A DNA stretch of 64,000 bases from Piscicola geometra (taxonomy: Eukaryota > Annelida > Clitellata > Hirudinida > Piscicolidae): contig OX030965.1 of NCBI GenBank assembly GCA_943735955.1, positions 5,533,503 to 5,597,502 on the forward strand, given 5' to 3'. The position numbers and the translations under genes were made by a program. Of the stretch, positions 13,557 to 38,790 are shown in pieces (within the stretch, counting starts at the first letter, position 1; each line of letters starts with the position of its first letter). Under the pieces are notes generated by a model. That model was given only the letters and a program-made list of their open reading frames with translations. It had not been told where the DNA came from and did no database searches.

Positions 13557-15797
13557 AATAATGTATATATGTATATATATCAATTTAAATATAAAAAACA
13601 ATCAACCTCAATAATCCAACTTCACCCACACCACCATGATAATCACCGCCAAAAAATCACTATCACCACCAAAAAAATTCAATCATCACTACAGTACAAT
13701 AGTTTGAGTTTGTCATCCTTTGCCTTATCAATATTCATCATAGCTAGAGACTTCCATGATTCATAAACCAGCGTCTCAATCTTCAAGCTAAACTATTTCC
13801 TTCCTCATCAGACATAATTTCTCCGGGCTGTCTATAGCCTCACAAAAATGGTCATTGCGCACAGCTCGGCTTCACTAGCTAACTAGCTAGCTTCTCTGAA
13901 TTGAATATTATAATATCTGTTTCAAATCAAATTATGTTTCTCTTTTCGTTTATAAAATGTCTTTGTGCAAATTTTAATTTAGAAAATAAGTATAACACAA
14001 AAATGTAGAAAATTTTTCTAAATGGGTCTATTTGCCTTCTTAATACTGTCTCATAAACGCACATTTGAAAGTACATAAAATATATTTAAAAAAATAATTT
14101 GGTATCCTATATGCAGAAAAAATTGGAAAAAATTGTTCAATTTTTCTTATTTTTCTGAATTTTCACAAATATAGCCATCAATCTATGATTTAATAATTTA
14201 AACATATGTTACGTTGTTTTAAAGTGACATTTAATTTGAAAAAATGTATAAAAGAGTAAACGTTTAAGGAAAAAATTTGCAGGAACATTTTTCTGTTAAC
14301 AAATTTAATAAAATCTCACCAATAGTGTTTAAAAAAGAATGTGTAATTAGGTCACAAGAAAGAAACAAAATTTTTGAAATTTTAAATTAACGATATGATT
14401 AATTAATAACATTAGGATCTATCCAGCTGGAAATTAAGTACGTTATTATCCGCCGGGGGTTTCGTCCACTGGGACGTTTATCCGATTACCGAATTTTAAA
14501 AGAACAAATTATTTCGTTAATTTAAAGTTTTATTTTTGTGAGGTAGGTGATGATAATGATTTCAACTTGTTTAAAACTCTTAGCTTACAATTAACTTTCA
14601 ATCAATCAATCAAATCAATTTCTATAGCGCTCTTTCCTCAAATTAAAGTTGTTGTTTGGAATCTTCATTTTTAGGATGATGATTCTTTGAAGTTATGAAG
14701 GGAGCCATCATAACTATAACTATGGATTGAACAGCCCTACAATTTATTGATTTATTTTAATTAATACTGCAAAAAGATATTTTTTTTGGGAAATTAATAT
14801 CTTTGAAGTGATAGCTATGTTTGTTTATTGAAAAACTGTTTATTGGGTGAACGGCTTGACCAATAATGAAAGGTCCTAGGTTCGAGTGCAATAAAATATG
14901 CGGCTTAAAGTAGCCTGAAAGCCCGTTCGGGTTATACGCCACTATGATACTGCTCGGCACTATCATCATTATTATTATAAAACTGTGTTATGCGCAGTGG
15001 TTTTTAAAATGGAATTTTCATGTTGAAAAATAGTGCGTCTTATAACATGGTTGTTTCGGGAAATACCGAAAAATTTTTAGTTTCATTATGCGACTCTGAA
15101 ACATATTTGGTACAGCCTGATTTGTACGTTAATCTTAAAATCTGATCAGCCACCACAGACTCTAATAAACACACGTATGTATACAGTACAAGTAGCATTA
15201 TGAATTACTCGGGACAGAAATGTAATATTTCTCTGGTCTTTCGTTATGTACACACTTTTAAAAAGCACCCTTTGCTGAACATACGCTTTTCAGTGTACAC
15301 TCGCCTAATTTTACGTTCTGTACACAAGCGGGTAAAAGATTTTTTCCAAAATTGTCTTGCTTGTAAATGACAACCCCCTATTGACATTTATCAGCTGCCC
15401 ATTTTTTCGAATTATCAGCCAAAATCTAAATGACATAATGTTAATCTATTTGGAATCATGTGATATCTTTCAAAGCACTACAAATATTATGATAAAAATT
15501 TAATCAGAAGTGAACAAGACAAACCTTTTTAATACTGAACAACATATTAATCACATAAGATATGTCCTTTTAAAAATGTCAATAAAAGTAGGCAACGTTT
15601 TGTGTAAAGGCTAAAAATAAAAAACGTAAAAATACCTCCGTGCCAGCCACATAAATTGGCCGATGAATATTTTAAAACGGACTAATTTTTAAAAATTTCA
15701 AGTTTTGAAGTTACCAATATATTACTCTGACATCTCTCATTTTGAAAGCCCACCATCATAAAAAACCTTCAAAAAAGCCAATTCTCCATGCAAACTC
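13557..15797. other. Intergenic AT-rich DNA with a second LINE tail
   Basis: A second L2-type tail, (TTGA)n plus AGAGCGCTATAGAAATTG on the minus strand, lies at 14598-14650. No coding sequence was recognised. The 3' UTR of the ABC transporter should lie just left of 15798. Confidence 0.5.
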
Positions 15798-28676
<12,879 letters not shown>

Positions 28677-29025
28677 TCTTAAAATTTGTTGAATTGTAGC
28701 ATGAAAAATGTGAGCTTTACTTAAATTTAAAATACTCAAAATTAGTATTTACAGAATTCCCATATAAAATACTGTTTTTCCTATTTCTAAGTTGCTAATT
28801 CGTTATTTAAATCATTCAAAAAAGACGCTGAACTTTTAAAAATGACTAAGTAAATAAAAAAATTAATGATTTTGAAGTTCATTAGTTTTTGTGAAATTTA
28901 ATGTTTATTTCCTTGATTATCTATTTTTTATTAAAATTGGATATTATTTTTAATAACATTTTATTATTAAAACTTTGCTTTAAATATTATCACTCACTAA
29001 TTAAGAAACTCTTAAATTTTGCAAA
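28677..29025. promoter_or_regulatory. Shared head-to-head promoter region of ABCC and FNTA
   Basis: The start codons of the two genes face away from each other, separated by 349 bp of AT-rich DNA. The segment must hold both 5' UTRs and probably both core promoters. No TATA box is convincingly placed. A bidirectional promoter is inferred from geometry only. Confidence 0.6.
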
Positions 29026-31226
29026 ATGACCGATGCAGATCGTTTCTCAAGTGACTCAGACGATTCTTGTGGTGGAAAAATTAAGGTTTTATACCGAGAC
29101 AGGCCCGAATGGAGTGATGTGACTCCTGTACCGCAAGATGACGGGCCCTACAGTGTGGTGCAAATCGCCTATACTGAAGAGTTCAAGGATGTCTTCGACT
29201 ACTTTAGGGCCGTTCTCAAGTCGAACGAGATTTCTGATCGCGCGTTTGAGCTCACAAAAGATGCCGTTCATCTGAACCCCGCCAACTACACCGTCTGGCG
29301 CTACAGACGCATTCTGCTACGCGAGCTGAAGAAGGACCTCAAGAAAGAGCTTTCCTTTATGGATGACGTCATTCATAAAAACCCAAAAAACTACCAGGTG
29401 AAGTGTATGAAAATATATAATATAAATATTTTTTTAAATTCTTGTTTTTTTTTCATTTTATTCAGTATCAAACTGTTTGAACAAAAGAATCTTTAATTTC
29501 TTATAACTATTCTCATAATCTAGTGTTTTATTTCATGAATATAATATTAATTCATTTTCCCAGAACTGGTATCATAGATGTGTAGTGGTGGGTCTTCTGG
29601 ATGACCCTTCCTTGGAGCTCTCATTCACTGAAAGTATTTTCCAAATAGATGCCAAGAACTACCACGCGTGGCAGCACAGGTCACTTGTAGCTGGAGAGTT
29701 TTTATATATTCTATTGGTGTATTTAATGATCTTGTATTTTATATGAACATGTATTTTAGTATATTGTATAAAATGTTTTATATCAATTTTACCTCATGCA
29801 ATGAATGAGTTTTATCCATGATTAATCCATGAAAAAAGTTTTAATTCACTTACCCAAAATTAATTCTACACCAGACAATGGGTTTTGAGCAAGTTCAAGT
29901 TGTGGGAAGGGGAGTTGGAGTTCATTGAGAAGCTGCTGACCGACGACGTGAGAAACAACTCAGCGTGGAGCCATCGCTACTTTGTGATCTCCAACACCAC
30001 TGGCTTCGTTCCGGAGATTGTCGAGAGGTTGGAAGGGGAGGAATTTTTTTGGGGAGGGTAGATTGGTAAGATAGTGTTTTTGAGTCTTTTGTATTGATGC
30101 TTCTACAACTTTTCGTGCAAAAATAACGCACATAATACTTATAATCTAGTGCGTAATATTGGGATTACAAAATATTTTTTATCATTATACTATCTCTTCA
30201 GTATATTCTCCATTCTCCTAATCACCACCACTGTACAGAGAATTCAAATTCTGCAAGGAACAAATCCTGAAGGTCCCCCACAACGAAAGCCCCTGGAACT
30301 ATCTTAGGGGAGTGATGACGGACGAGAGTCGTTCCACCTATCCAGGCCTCATGCACTTCTTGGAGAAGCTGTATCGGGATGGAGTCAGGTGGGGGAAAGA
30401 GTTTTTATTTGGTTTTTTTTGTTGGATGATTTTTATTGGAATGATTGAAGTAGTTATTCAATTAAAATAGTTGAATAAGTATAGAAAAAATCATTAAAGT
30501 AATATTCAAAGTAGTAATTAAAATACATTTATTTCAAATTATAAATAACTTATAAATTTAAAGTCATTAAAATAATAATAAAACACCGTATTACACAATT
30601 GAAGTAAGTATCACAGCCCTCCTTTGACACCATCCCAGGTCTTTCTACCTTCTTGGATTCATGATTGAAACGATTGAGGATGGGATGAAGGTCAACCCAT
30701 CCAGCACCAGCCAATCAGATCCACCTCCACCCAGTGACACCACGCCCACTGCACCGCTCAACAGGTGCTTGGAACTGTGCCACCAACTCGCTACTGAGTA
30801 TGACACTATCCGGTTAGATGGTGGGATCGTGGGTTGAGTGGATAGTGGTTGAAGTGGTTGGATAGTGGGTGGAGTGGTTTGATTGTGGGTTGAGTGGATA
30901 GTGGGTGGAGGGGTTGGATTGTGGGTGGAGTGAATGAGAAAGATGGATGGAATGAATGGAATAGACGTCTGAGAGTAATTGATGGAATTGAGTATTTGTT
31001 GAATTGACTCATATTTTCATATGGAGTCTTTTCTTTTATTCATTATTAAAGATTAATTTATCATTATTTTTTTATAATTATTTTATTTATTTATTAGTAT
31101 TTAATCTATTTACTATTTTTAATTAATTATTATCTTATTTTATTTTGGATTTTTTCTAGGGCGGAGTATTGGAAATACACAGCAAGATCACTCTCCATCC
31201 GTTATGAAACTCCCGCCAAACAATGA
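29026..31226 (+). CDS. FNTA: Protein farnesyl/geranylgeranyltransferase type-1 subunit alpha, 6 exons
   Basis: Exons: 29026-29397, 29564-29679, 29875-30027, 30239-30388, 30639-30812, 31160-31226. Phases close, giving about 343 aa (human FNTA 379). FNTA is the shared alpha subunit of cytosolic farnesyltransferase and geranylgeranyltransferase I, which attach isoprenoids to CaaX cysteines of Ras and Rho proteins. The N-terminal block [20 protein letters not shown] is diagnostic. Five PPTA helical repeats follow in order: [48 protein letters not shown] and [13 protein letters not shown] Pro/Ser/Thr-rich insert ([13 protein letters not shown], exon 5) precedes the last helices, and the protein ends shortly after [10 protein letters not shown]. 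No damage is seen. It is head-to-head with ABCC and tail-to-tail with GEMIN8. Confidence 0.97.
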
Positions 31227-31414
31227 AGATGATGGAGAAGATGTTGATCACTTTGGCGATATGGTAATCTATCATCGGAGCATAATAACTCCACTTTAGA
31301 TATATCTTGTCTTTAAATCAAAAGGAAGTATAGCTTGGTTTATGCTTCATTATTATTTCTTACTACTTACAATATTGGAGAATATGGTTGATTTTTGTTA
31401 ATGTTAAAGGCATG

Positions 31415-31420
31415 AATAAA
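31415..31420 (+). promoter_or_regulatory. Polyadenylation signal AATAAA for FNTA
   Basis: AATAAA 189 bp after the FNTA stop, before the convergent GEMIN8 stop codon at 31698. Confidence 0.5.
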
Positions 31421-31697
31421 ATAAATTATAACTTCCATTCTTTTTCTAACATTTAATTTTATGTATAAAAAATAGCCTCAAAACCCCTGCTCTAAATAGC
31501 TTCTATAATTTATTAGCTATATCTACATTTGAGAAGTTTTTTTAAAGAAAAATATGCAAATTCGGCCTTTTTCTAAGCAGTCAAGAAGGCATACTTTTAT
31601 TGTTTGGTGGTTTAATCTGATTAAAAAGCAAAAGTTTTATATGAATGATTTGATATATTATAGGTATAAACTGTCAAAATGAATTTGCATGGCACAA

Positions 31698-32413
31698 TTA
31701 CAAGGGCATTGAAGGCCAAAGACAGGGCCTGTGAAGGTCAAGGTTTCTTTGGAAGATCATTTGCATGCCTGTTTCCAAGGCAACCACATTAGCAGAACCC
31801 TCTCCATACAGTTTCTGCATATCTTGCAGTCTTGAGACAGTGTCATTGTGGTGCTGTGGTGGTGGGTTAGATTGAAGTCTTGTATGTCTGCTGTGGTGAG
31901 AATATCGTCCATGTTTTTCTGGTTGAGCTAGTGCTTTCTTTGCTATTTCTGTAATGGTTTAATTAGTGATTACTTTGTAATAGATTAATACGTTTTTTAA
32001 AAATAAAAAAACAATTAAATCTATCAAATAGATGTACATCTATACAACTAAAAAAATGCAAGTCCAAGACAAAATCTTGAAGAACCTCTTTCTCTCTTGT
32101 GTTCCTGTGATATCCTGTAAAACTCCTTCATCTCTGCTGTAATCTGCATCTCAAACTCGTCTGCTTCATCATCATCTTCTTCATTTATTGAACTTGCGCA
32201 TTCTTCATTTTGGCTTTTATTTCGTTTTTGTTTAGCCTTTCTCTTTTTCTTGTTTCGCAATCTCTTCCTTTGATTGTATTCGGCAGACCTTACTCGCTGT
32301 GCTTTTATTATGTGTTCATTTGACGAATATGAGATCTTTTCATATTCGAGAATCCATTCTTTCATACGCGCAAAATTAGCAGAATATTCTGCAAAGCATT
32401 TATCGTAGTTCAT
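31698..32413 (-). CDS. GEMIN8: Gem-associated protein 8 (SMN complex), 2 exons
   Basis: Exons (minus): 32413-32086 and 31948-31698, joined G|AA at phase 1, about 192 aa (human GEMIN8 242). GEMIN8 is a structural subunit of the SMN complex that assembles spliceosomal snRNPs and works in cytoplasm and nuclear gems. Two family blocks are visible: EMQITAEMKEFYRISQEHKR (human has a matching EITEELRQYF..ERHREE block) and the C-terminal RLQDMQKLYGEGSANVVALE ending WPSMPL. The N-terminal part has the Tyr/Trp-rich YDKCFAEYSANFARMKEWI. A Lys/Arg-rich stretch (about residues 46-66) and an acidic NEEDDDEADEFE precede the first block. The start is the only ATG before the conserved N-terminal block. It runs into the divergent space behind the RHNO1-like gene on the same strand. 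Confidence 0.87.
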
Positions 32414-33231
32414 TTTATGGTTCTTGGTAACAATAAGCCGACAAAAGTTACCACCAGCTCCAAACTAAACAAATTAATTGGAAATATGATAAATTAGATT
32501 TAAATTAAATCATTTAATAGTGATTACTGAGAACTAATGCTAAAAGTGAATGAAAAAAGTGACCACGACGCTATATTTTGTTACGCCGTTTTTATTAAGA
32601 TGAAATATCGTATTTGGAATCAAAACTAAATTCAAATAATCAAATTTCACAAACACACATTATATACACGTCATGTTAACAATTATAAAAATATACATTT
32701 TTATTCTTGAACCAACAACATGTAAGCAAGCTGTAGTAGAGGTGAGATGGATTGTAAACTCTAAAAAGGTTTTATACTTATAGACAATGAAAAAGGACTT
32801 AAAAGTAGGTATGTTGGCATGTTGGCCTTTGATTCAAAAATATGATTATGTAAAACATTACTTAAATAAAAAAGTCTACAATACCAAAGAACATAGTTTC
32901 AAAGAGTTTTAATTGCAAGAAAGTTGAAGTAGATTTACATTTGGTGAAGAGTTGAAACCTGAGTTATAGAAATGGAAAAAGCGGTTGAAAAGTATAAAAC
33001 TCATTAGATTAAAAAACCAAATTATAAATTTAGCATCAAAACAAAACAATCATAAAAAGAGCGTTTATAATTATACTATTAGCAAACAATACTATGGCTT
33101 GTGTTCTCACCCTTTCAATCCCAAACCACTCTCTTTTCACTCTAAACACTCACACCACTCATGTAGCCTTTCCTCCCACTCCAAACTCCTTTCACTCATT
33201 AAAAACTCATCTAAAAAAAATTCACACACTA

Positions 33232-34823
33232 TCAGCTGTAAGGTTTACAACTATCCAGGTATTCTGGACAGGTAGCTAATTGCAACCACCTGTACGACTT
33301 TTTGTAGGCAGCCTCAGGTGTGTCAGGTGCCAAAACATTTCCCAAGTGAGGTTTCTCGTCATCCTGAGAGCCTAACAAATCGACAATTCCAAACTCTTCA
33401 CCATCAAGTTCATGCTGATGATGATACTTATTATTAGTATTATTACTGTTTCTATTATTATTCATATTTTTTATTCTAATCCTAGTAGTAGTAGGATCAT
33501 CATCATCATCATCTTTATAAAGCTGAGAGTTGAAGAATTTGTTTCTGAAAGAGTTAGCAGACGCGTCAGAGGCGCCAAAAGAAGGAGTGAGATTGTAAGA
33601 AAGGAGTGTGGTGGGATGGTGAGAGAGGGGGGTGGTGGGATGGTGAGAGAGGGGGGTGGTGGGATGGTGAGAGAGGGGGGTGGTGGGATGGTGAGAGAGG
33701 GGGTTGGTGGGATGGTGAGAGAGGGGGGTGGTGGGATTGTGAGAGATAGAGGTGGGGGGCTTTATATTGGCTGGAGATGTGGTGAGATTTGGAGAGAGGA
33801 GGGTGGAAGAGGGAAGATTTATAAAACATTGATTTTGATTATTTGATGTGAGGTCGATGTTAGGCGCTTGAGGTTCAAATGGAGCTCGTGAGGTACTTTC
33901 GAAGGATTGTGTGTCATCTGGAAGGGAGTTGAGGAAAGTAGGAGGTGACTCATTTGGTGGCTGGGTCTTTTGGCCTTTTGGTGGTGACGTTGAAGATGGC
34001 GTGGATGGTGGCTTAAGGAGGTTGTGGGAGGATGGGATAGAAGGTGGCTTTGGGTGGTTGTGGGAGGGCGGTGGTTCTTTGTGGGTGTTAGTATTGACAC
34101 TGTTTTTAAGTTTGCAGTTAAAATAGCTGGTGATCTTGATTGGAGGAGTGTTGTCTGTTTCAATGTCCTGCTTGAATGTCTTGCTGTTCTGAAGTTTATT
34201 TATGCCTTCAGAAGTCTTAGAAGTCGTTGTTGTTGTGGGAACTTCTCCACACTCCTTTTCTGCATTGCAAACACCTTTATTATTTTTACTAACCCTTTTT
34301 TTGCTAGCCCTATTCTTAACACTTTTTGGATTTGTAATAATTTTTGTATAATCAAACTCATCGCTATCATCCTCTTCTTCGGAAAAGACTGGTGCCACAG
34401 CCGTTTTATCTTCAAATAACAGAGATTTATAGTGGGTAAACTGCTGTGCTAGTTGGTGTATGCCTGCTCTAGAGCTCTTTCCCCTGCTGTATTCACCAGC
34501 TTTTGGTCTCCTAGTTACTCTCTTTTTTGGTCCTTTAATTAAGCTATCCTTTTCGAATTGGATTTTGACCTGGAAATTTGTGAATTCAATTAGATTCCAC
34601 AATTAATAATTTATGAAGCTTAAATAAAACCATATGGGGTACATCTAAATCATGATGATAGTAATACACTAACCCATGATTTATCAGCAAATTGAGCATC
34701 TACAGGCGATATTTCAGAAGGATAAAGGGCAGAAAAGATGGGACTCTGAGCCTTGTGTTGCAAGTTCTTTGGTGTTTCCAAGAAAACCAACTCTTCCTTC
34801 TTCAATGCCTTTCTTCTTGGCAT
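33232..34823 (-). CDS. RHNO1: RHNO1 (RHINO)-like protein, 2 exons
   Basis: Exons (minus): 34823-34674 and 34569-33232, phase 0, about 495 aa. The call rests on three short similarities in order. The N-terminus is MPRRKALKKEELVF. A Ser-Trp-Val motif (ADKSWVKIQFEKD, formed across the splice) is followed by basic residues and KSSRAG. The C-terminus is VLAPDTPEAAYKKSYRW then LATCPEYL, resembling the conserved DTPE..Y....W C-terminal block of RHNO1. RHNO1 is a nuclear partner of the RAD9-RAD1-HUS1 clamp in ATR checkpoint signalling. The middle is low-complexity and disordered: acidic FSEEEDDSDEFDY, Pro/Ser-rich, and about six tandem PTTPLSHH repeats (33596-33745). That makes it about twice the human length (238 aa). 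If the family call is wrong, it is an unassigned nuclear protein. Confidence 0.55.
33596..33748 (-). repeat. 24-bp coding minisatellite (PTTPLSHH)n
   Basis: About six 24-bp units inside the RHNO1-like gene, in frame, encoding PTTPLSHH with PTNPLSHH and PTTLLSYN variants. Confidence 0.9.
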
Positions 34824-35478
34824 CCTACCTTTAAATAAATGAATAAATACTTTTAAAATATGGAATAAAAACTTTATAAATTATAACTTACAACTTTTTA
34901 CTTATCTAAAATTTAGATTCTAAATGACTACTATGTTGATAAAAAATGTAATCAAAGGATTAAAAGTTAATTTCTAACCATCTTTTAAAATTTAACATTT
35001 ATTCAACTATAAATTATATATAATATTTCAAAAACTAAAACTTTGAACAATCTTTTAAAATGAGCCTCAAACATTTAAACGCCGGGGTCAAGCTAAAGTT
35101 AGAAAGGGTCTTTAAAAGAAAATTTAGTAAAAATGAAAATAAATATATATTATTTTTGATTATTTTAAATTTTATAAATTGAATTTAATTTTTTATAGAT
35201 TTATTATTTATGAAAAAGCTAGTTTCACAATGCAAAATATTGTTTTTTTTTCTAAACATTAGAAACTTCGCGAATTTTCAAAAAGAATAAAATTCCATCA
35301 AGCTTATCTATAGTTTGATCATTTCAAAACCAATATTTTTATTCCTTGAAAATAAAATAATTAGTTTAAAAAATTGTTAGGTTTAAAAATAAAGATTATA
35401 TTATAAAACTCCTATGTAATTGCTCTTTCTGTTTTCTCTCAGATATCTGTTTTTATCTTTTCAGTTGACTAAATCATT
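34824..35478. other. Divergent intergenic region RHNO1-like / USP19-like
   Basis: 655 bp of AT-rich DNA between two outward-facing start codons. It presumably holds both promoters. No specific elements are recognised. Confidence 0.5.
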
Positions 35479-37110
35479 ATGAAAAGTGAAACACCATTAT
35501 TAAAGGAACAACCAGCCACAACTCAATCATCTTTTAAAAAGCTTGAAGGTATTTCCAACTTGCTTACCAATTAATAATAATAATAATAATAATTGTCATT
35601 TTTGTATAGCGCATGGGCACGCAACTGAAGCTTCAAAACAGCAATAAACTATTTTCATGTATAATTAAAATAATTATAAGAAATAGTAATTCATACTAAT
35701 TAGCTAAATTATTTTTTCCTAATTTCCTAAAGTTTCCAGCTGGAGTCAGACAGAAAACGAAGTGAGGTTGTCACTGGTGGTTGGGAAGAAGGTGTCAGTG
35801 TCAGGCTGTAGAGTGTCCGTTGTAGGCAGGAGGCTGACAGTGGAGTTGAGAGGTTTTATTTTGTGAATTATGCACATTAAGTTTATAATATTTCAAATAT
35901 ATTTTTGATATTTATAATAAAACTCTAAAATAATTCTATTAAAGCTTGATATCATTATCATCAATGATCATTTCAAAAACTACTACTATCCACTAAATAT
36001 TATCATCACCATGATCATCATGATCACCCTTATCATTATCATCATGACCACCCTTATCATCATGATCATGATCACTACCACTATCATCATCATCACAACC
36101 ACTATCATCATCATCACCACCACCACACAGATGGAAGGACCTGGGTGTGCAAACTTAACTCCAGACTAAGAAAAGAGGCTGCATGGATGAGTCAGAAGAA
36201 GAAGAAGATCATCATCATCACCTTAAGAAAGGAACTACCAATCATATGGAAGCATTATCTTGCTGATGATGATGATGATGATGAGGATGAAGGGGGTGGG
36301 GGTGGTGATGATGATGAAAAGGGCGAGAATAGGGGACTGGAAGGTAATAATAAAGGGATGAATGACTTCAAAGAAAAGACTAAAGAGACTTCAAAAGAAA
36401 TAAATACATCTACCTCATCATCACATCTTACTCATTCACTCATTCATGATCACAAATCCATATCATCAGCATCAGCATCAGTACCACCTCTATCATCATC
36501 ATCATTACCGCCATCATCATCATCATCACTACCGCAATCATCATCATCAAGTGACATCTCTTTTGAAAATTCTTCAAAGCAATTTCAACATTCTAAAATC
36601 TCTTCCGTCACACACAAACTCAACAATGAGGGATCATCATCATCAGCGTCATCATTATCATTATCAGCATCATCATCATCAACATTCACAACCATCACCT
36701 CCAAAACAAAAGAGTGTAAAAGCATCAATCACAGAAACTAATGCAACACCACTACCAACTACACCAGCCACAACCACCACCACCACAACAACTATAACCA
36801 CAACACCAACCACCATCAGTCAACCACCAAGCCACACGACTCTCTGCAACAGCCATGCAGTCACCACCACCACTACTACTACCACTACTACCACAACCAT
36901 CATTGCTGGTTTTGCTGCTATCAATGAAGATGATGATGAAAATGATGGCAATAAATACGACAACCATCCTTATTCACCATCACTCACCGAAGCATCCACC
37001 ATTCTTCATGCCAGAGTTTCAGATTGTGCAATGGATGAAAAAGACACTGAAATCAGTGTCACGTCATCCTCAATCCCTCAACTATCATCATCAGCAAAAA
37101 TGTCAACAAC

Positions 37111-37141
<31 letters not shown>

Positions 37142-37986
37142 GCAACATCATCAACTGAGAGATTTTCCCCTGCAAAGCTACATGATCCTATTCCAATATC
37201 ATCATCATCACCATCATCAGTTCAAGAAAATTCAAATTTTCAATCCACATCATTATCATCACTTCAATCATTGGATTCAACTTCAAAATCGAAAGCACCA
37301 TCATCATTATCATCATCACTTGACTCAGATTCAACTTACAATTTATAACATCATCATCATCAGCGTTCGAATCAGACTCAACTCTTAAAAGAACATCAAA
37401 CTTGTCATCATCATCATCATCATCATCATCGTCATCATTATTTTCATCTGAAGCCTCATCTTTACCATCACAACTAGAAGCATCATCCATTTTCTCACCA
37501 CCACCTCCTCCACCACCACCCCCACCACCTCCTCCACCACCCACACTTCCATCAACATCATCATCATTAAAATCGCCATCATCATCATCATCACCATCTC
37601 TGCACACTTCAAAAAATCCCTTCCATCCAGCAAGCAACCACATCATTCACCATGAGCATCTTCAGACACAAAAACAGGTCAATTAATGCTTCTTGACCTA
37701 TTTTAATTAGGGTTATAATGAGTAAATGTCTAAAGTCTCCATATTTAGTTTATTAAACCTTTTTATTATCATATTTTATTAGTTCTTTTAATAATTTAAA
37801 TATAGTAATATAGGAGTTCAATTAGACACACTACAAGTCATTTAATATGATCAAAAATGCAGAATTTGGGGTCGAGAAGCAAGAAATTTGGCTTTGTTGG
37901 CTTGGAGAACTTCGGCAACACTTGCTACGTCAACTGCGTCGTCCAGGTGCTTGCCAATCTGCCAGAACTCCGCAACTACTTCCTAG
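35479..37986 (+). CDS. USP19: USP19-like deubiquitinase, 5' part; linker frame inconsistent
   Basis: Supported exons: 35479-35548 (MKSETPLLKE...), 35733-35852, 36131 onward, and 37863-37986. The second and third encode a CS (p23-like) domain: VSSWSQTENEVRLSLVVGKK, then DGRTWVCKLNS and KKIIIITLRKELPIIW. The last encodes the start of a USP catalytic domain: FVGLENFGNTCYVNCVVQVL with the catalytic Cys, then ANLPELRNYFLG. CS domains plus a USP fold point to USP19, an ER-associated deubiquitinase. The linker exon is Ser-, Thr- and Pro-rich. It reads in one frame to the stop at 36741, in a second at about 36740-37348, then again in the first to the donor after 37677 (CAG/GTCAAT). No convincing introns explain the switches, so indels in TCA repeats, an unrecognised intron or assembly error are possible. 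After 37986 no further USP exon (including the His box) is visible. Confidence 0.6.
35567..35642 (-). mobile_element. SINE/LINE 3' tail with (ATT)n
   Basis: On the minus strand CTTCAGTTGCGTGCCCATGC is followed by GCGCTATACAAAAATGACA and (ATT)n. The GTTGCGTGCCC core recurs in the tRNA-type SINE at 47165-47352. It lies in the first intron of the USP19-like gene. Confidence 0.5.
36420..37590. repeat. TCA/ACC simple repeats within the USP19-like linker
   Basis: Many TCATCA, ACCACC and CCACCT runs are interspersed with complex sequence. In the supported frames they encode Ser, Thr and Pro tracts. Frame shifts between supported segments fall in or next to these runs. Confidence 0.8.
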
Positions 37987-38149
37987 GTTTTACATCTTTT
38001 TCCTTATTAAATTCATTTTTATTTTAAATTCTTTTATTTATAATTATTTAATAATGTTTTTTTATTTTTAAAAGGTTAAAATTTAACATCAAAGTAGGTT
38101 TTATTTGATGAGTAAGTTTTGTTTAAAAACTAAATGCATATAATTTCAA

Positions 38150-38529
38150 CGTATTTCAAAATCTGCTGCTTGATAGGGTCAGGTCGATGGCTACTGTGGC
38201 TCTTCTCTTCGTTGGCAGGTCCATTCTGTGGAAGTGATTGTTTGGTGCTCGTTTTATTCCAATTAATGTGGTGACCGGTTTCGGCAGATATCTTTCTCAA
38301 GCCTTAGAATAAGAACAAGCTTGAGAAAGGCTCTATGGTTTCCTTACCAAGTCCTTGATTTTAAGCTCTGCCGCCTTTTAAGCATATCCTCCATAATAAG
38401 CCTACACTGGGGCTTCAAACGCGTGCATTTCCATAAGGAAGGGTTACCAGTTCATAAAAAGAAAGACTCCTTTGTCCTGCTATTCTGTTGAGGCGGTTGT
38501 GCCAACCCTCAACGTCGTTTTTCGTTCGA
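38150..38529. other. Unassigned sequence with a CCGAAACCGGTC motif
   Basis: Non-coding. The minus-strand stretch GAAAGATATCTGCCGAAACC at about 38280-38300 is of a type often seen near ends of Penelope-like elements, but nothing else supports that. Confidence 0.2.
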
Positions 38530-38790
38530 ACTGATCAATCAATCAATCAATCAATCAATCAAATAGATTTCTATAGCGCTCTTTCTTCAAATTCAAGAGC
38601 GCTCGTAAATAAATTTGTCGAACAGATATGTCTTCAGATCCTTACGAAAAGTAAATAATGATTTAGAAGTAGTTAAATAAGGAGGTAATGAGTTCCAAAT
38701 ATATGGACCTGCATAATGGAAAGAACGTTTAGCAAAAGAGTTATTAATGTAAGGGATGAAATAATGATTTTGAGTGGATGATCTTAAGTG
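38530..38790 (-). mobile_element. L2-type LINE 3' end with RT C-terminus
   Basis: Minus strand. The C-terminal tail of a non-LTR retrotransposon ORF2 (KRSFHYAGPYIWNSLPPYLT, then FRKDLKTYLFDKF) is followed by a 3' tail AGAGCGCTATAGAAAT and (TTGA)n at 38532-38562. It is closely similar to the copy at 60151-60530. Confidence 0.8.

Noticed and set aside
38240..38320. Possible hammerhead ribozyme of a Penelope-like element
   Set aside because: A CCGAAACCGGTC stretch is present but the CTGATGA core was not found, so no ribozyme is claimed.
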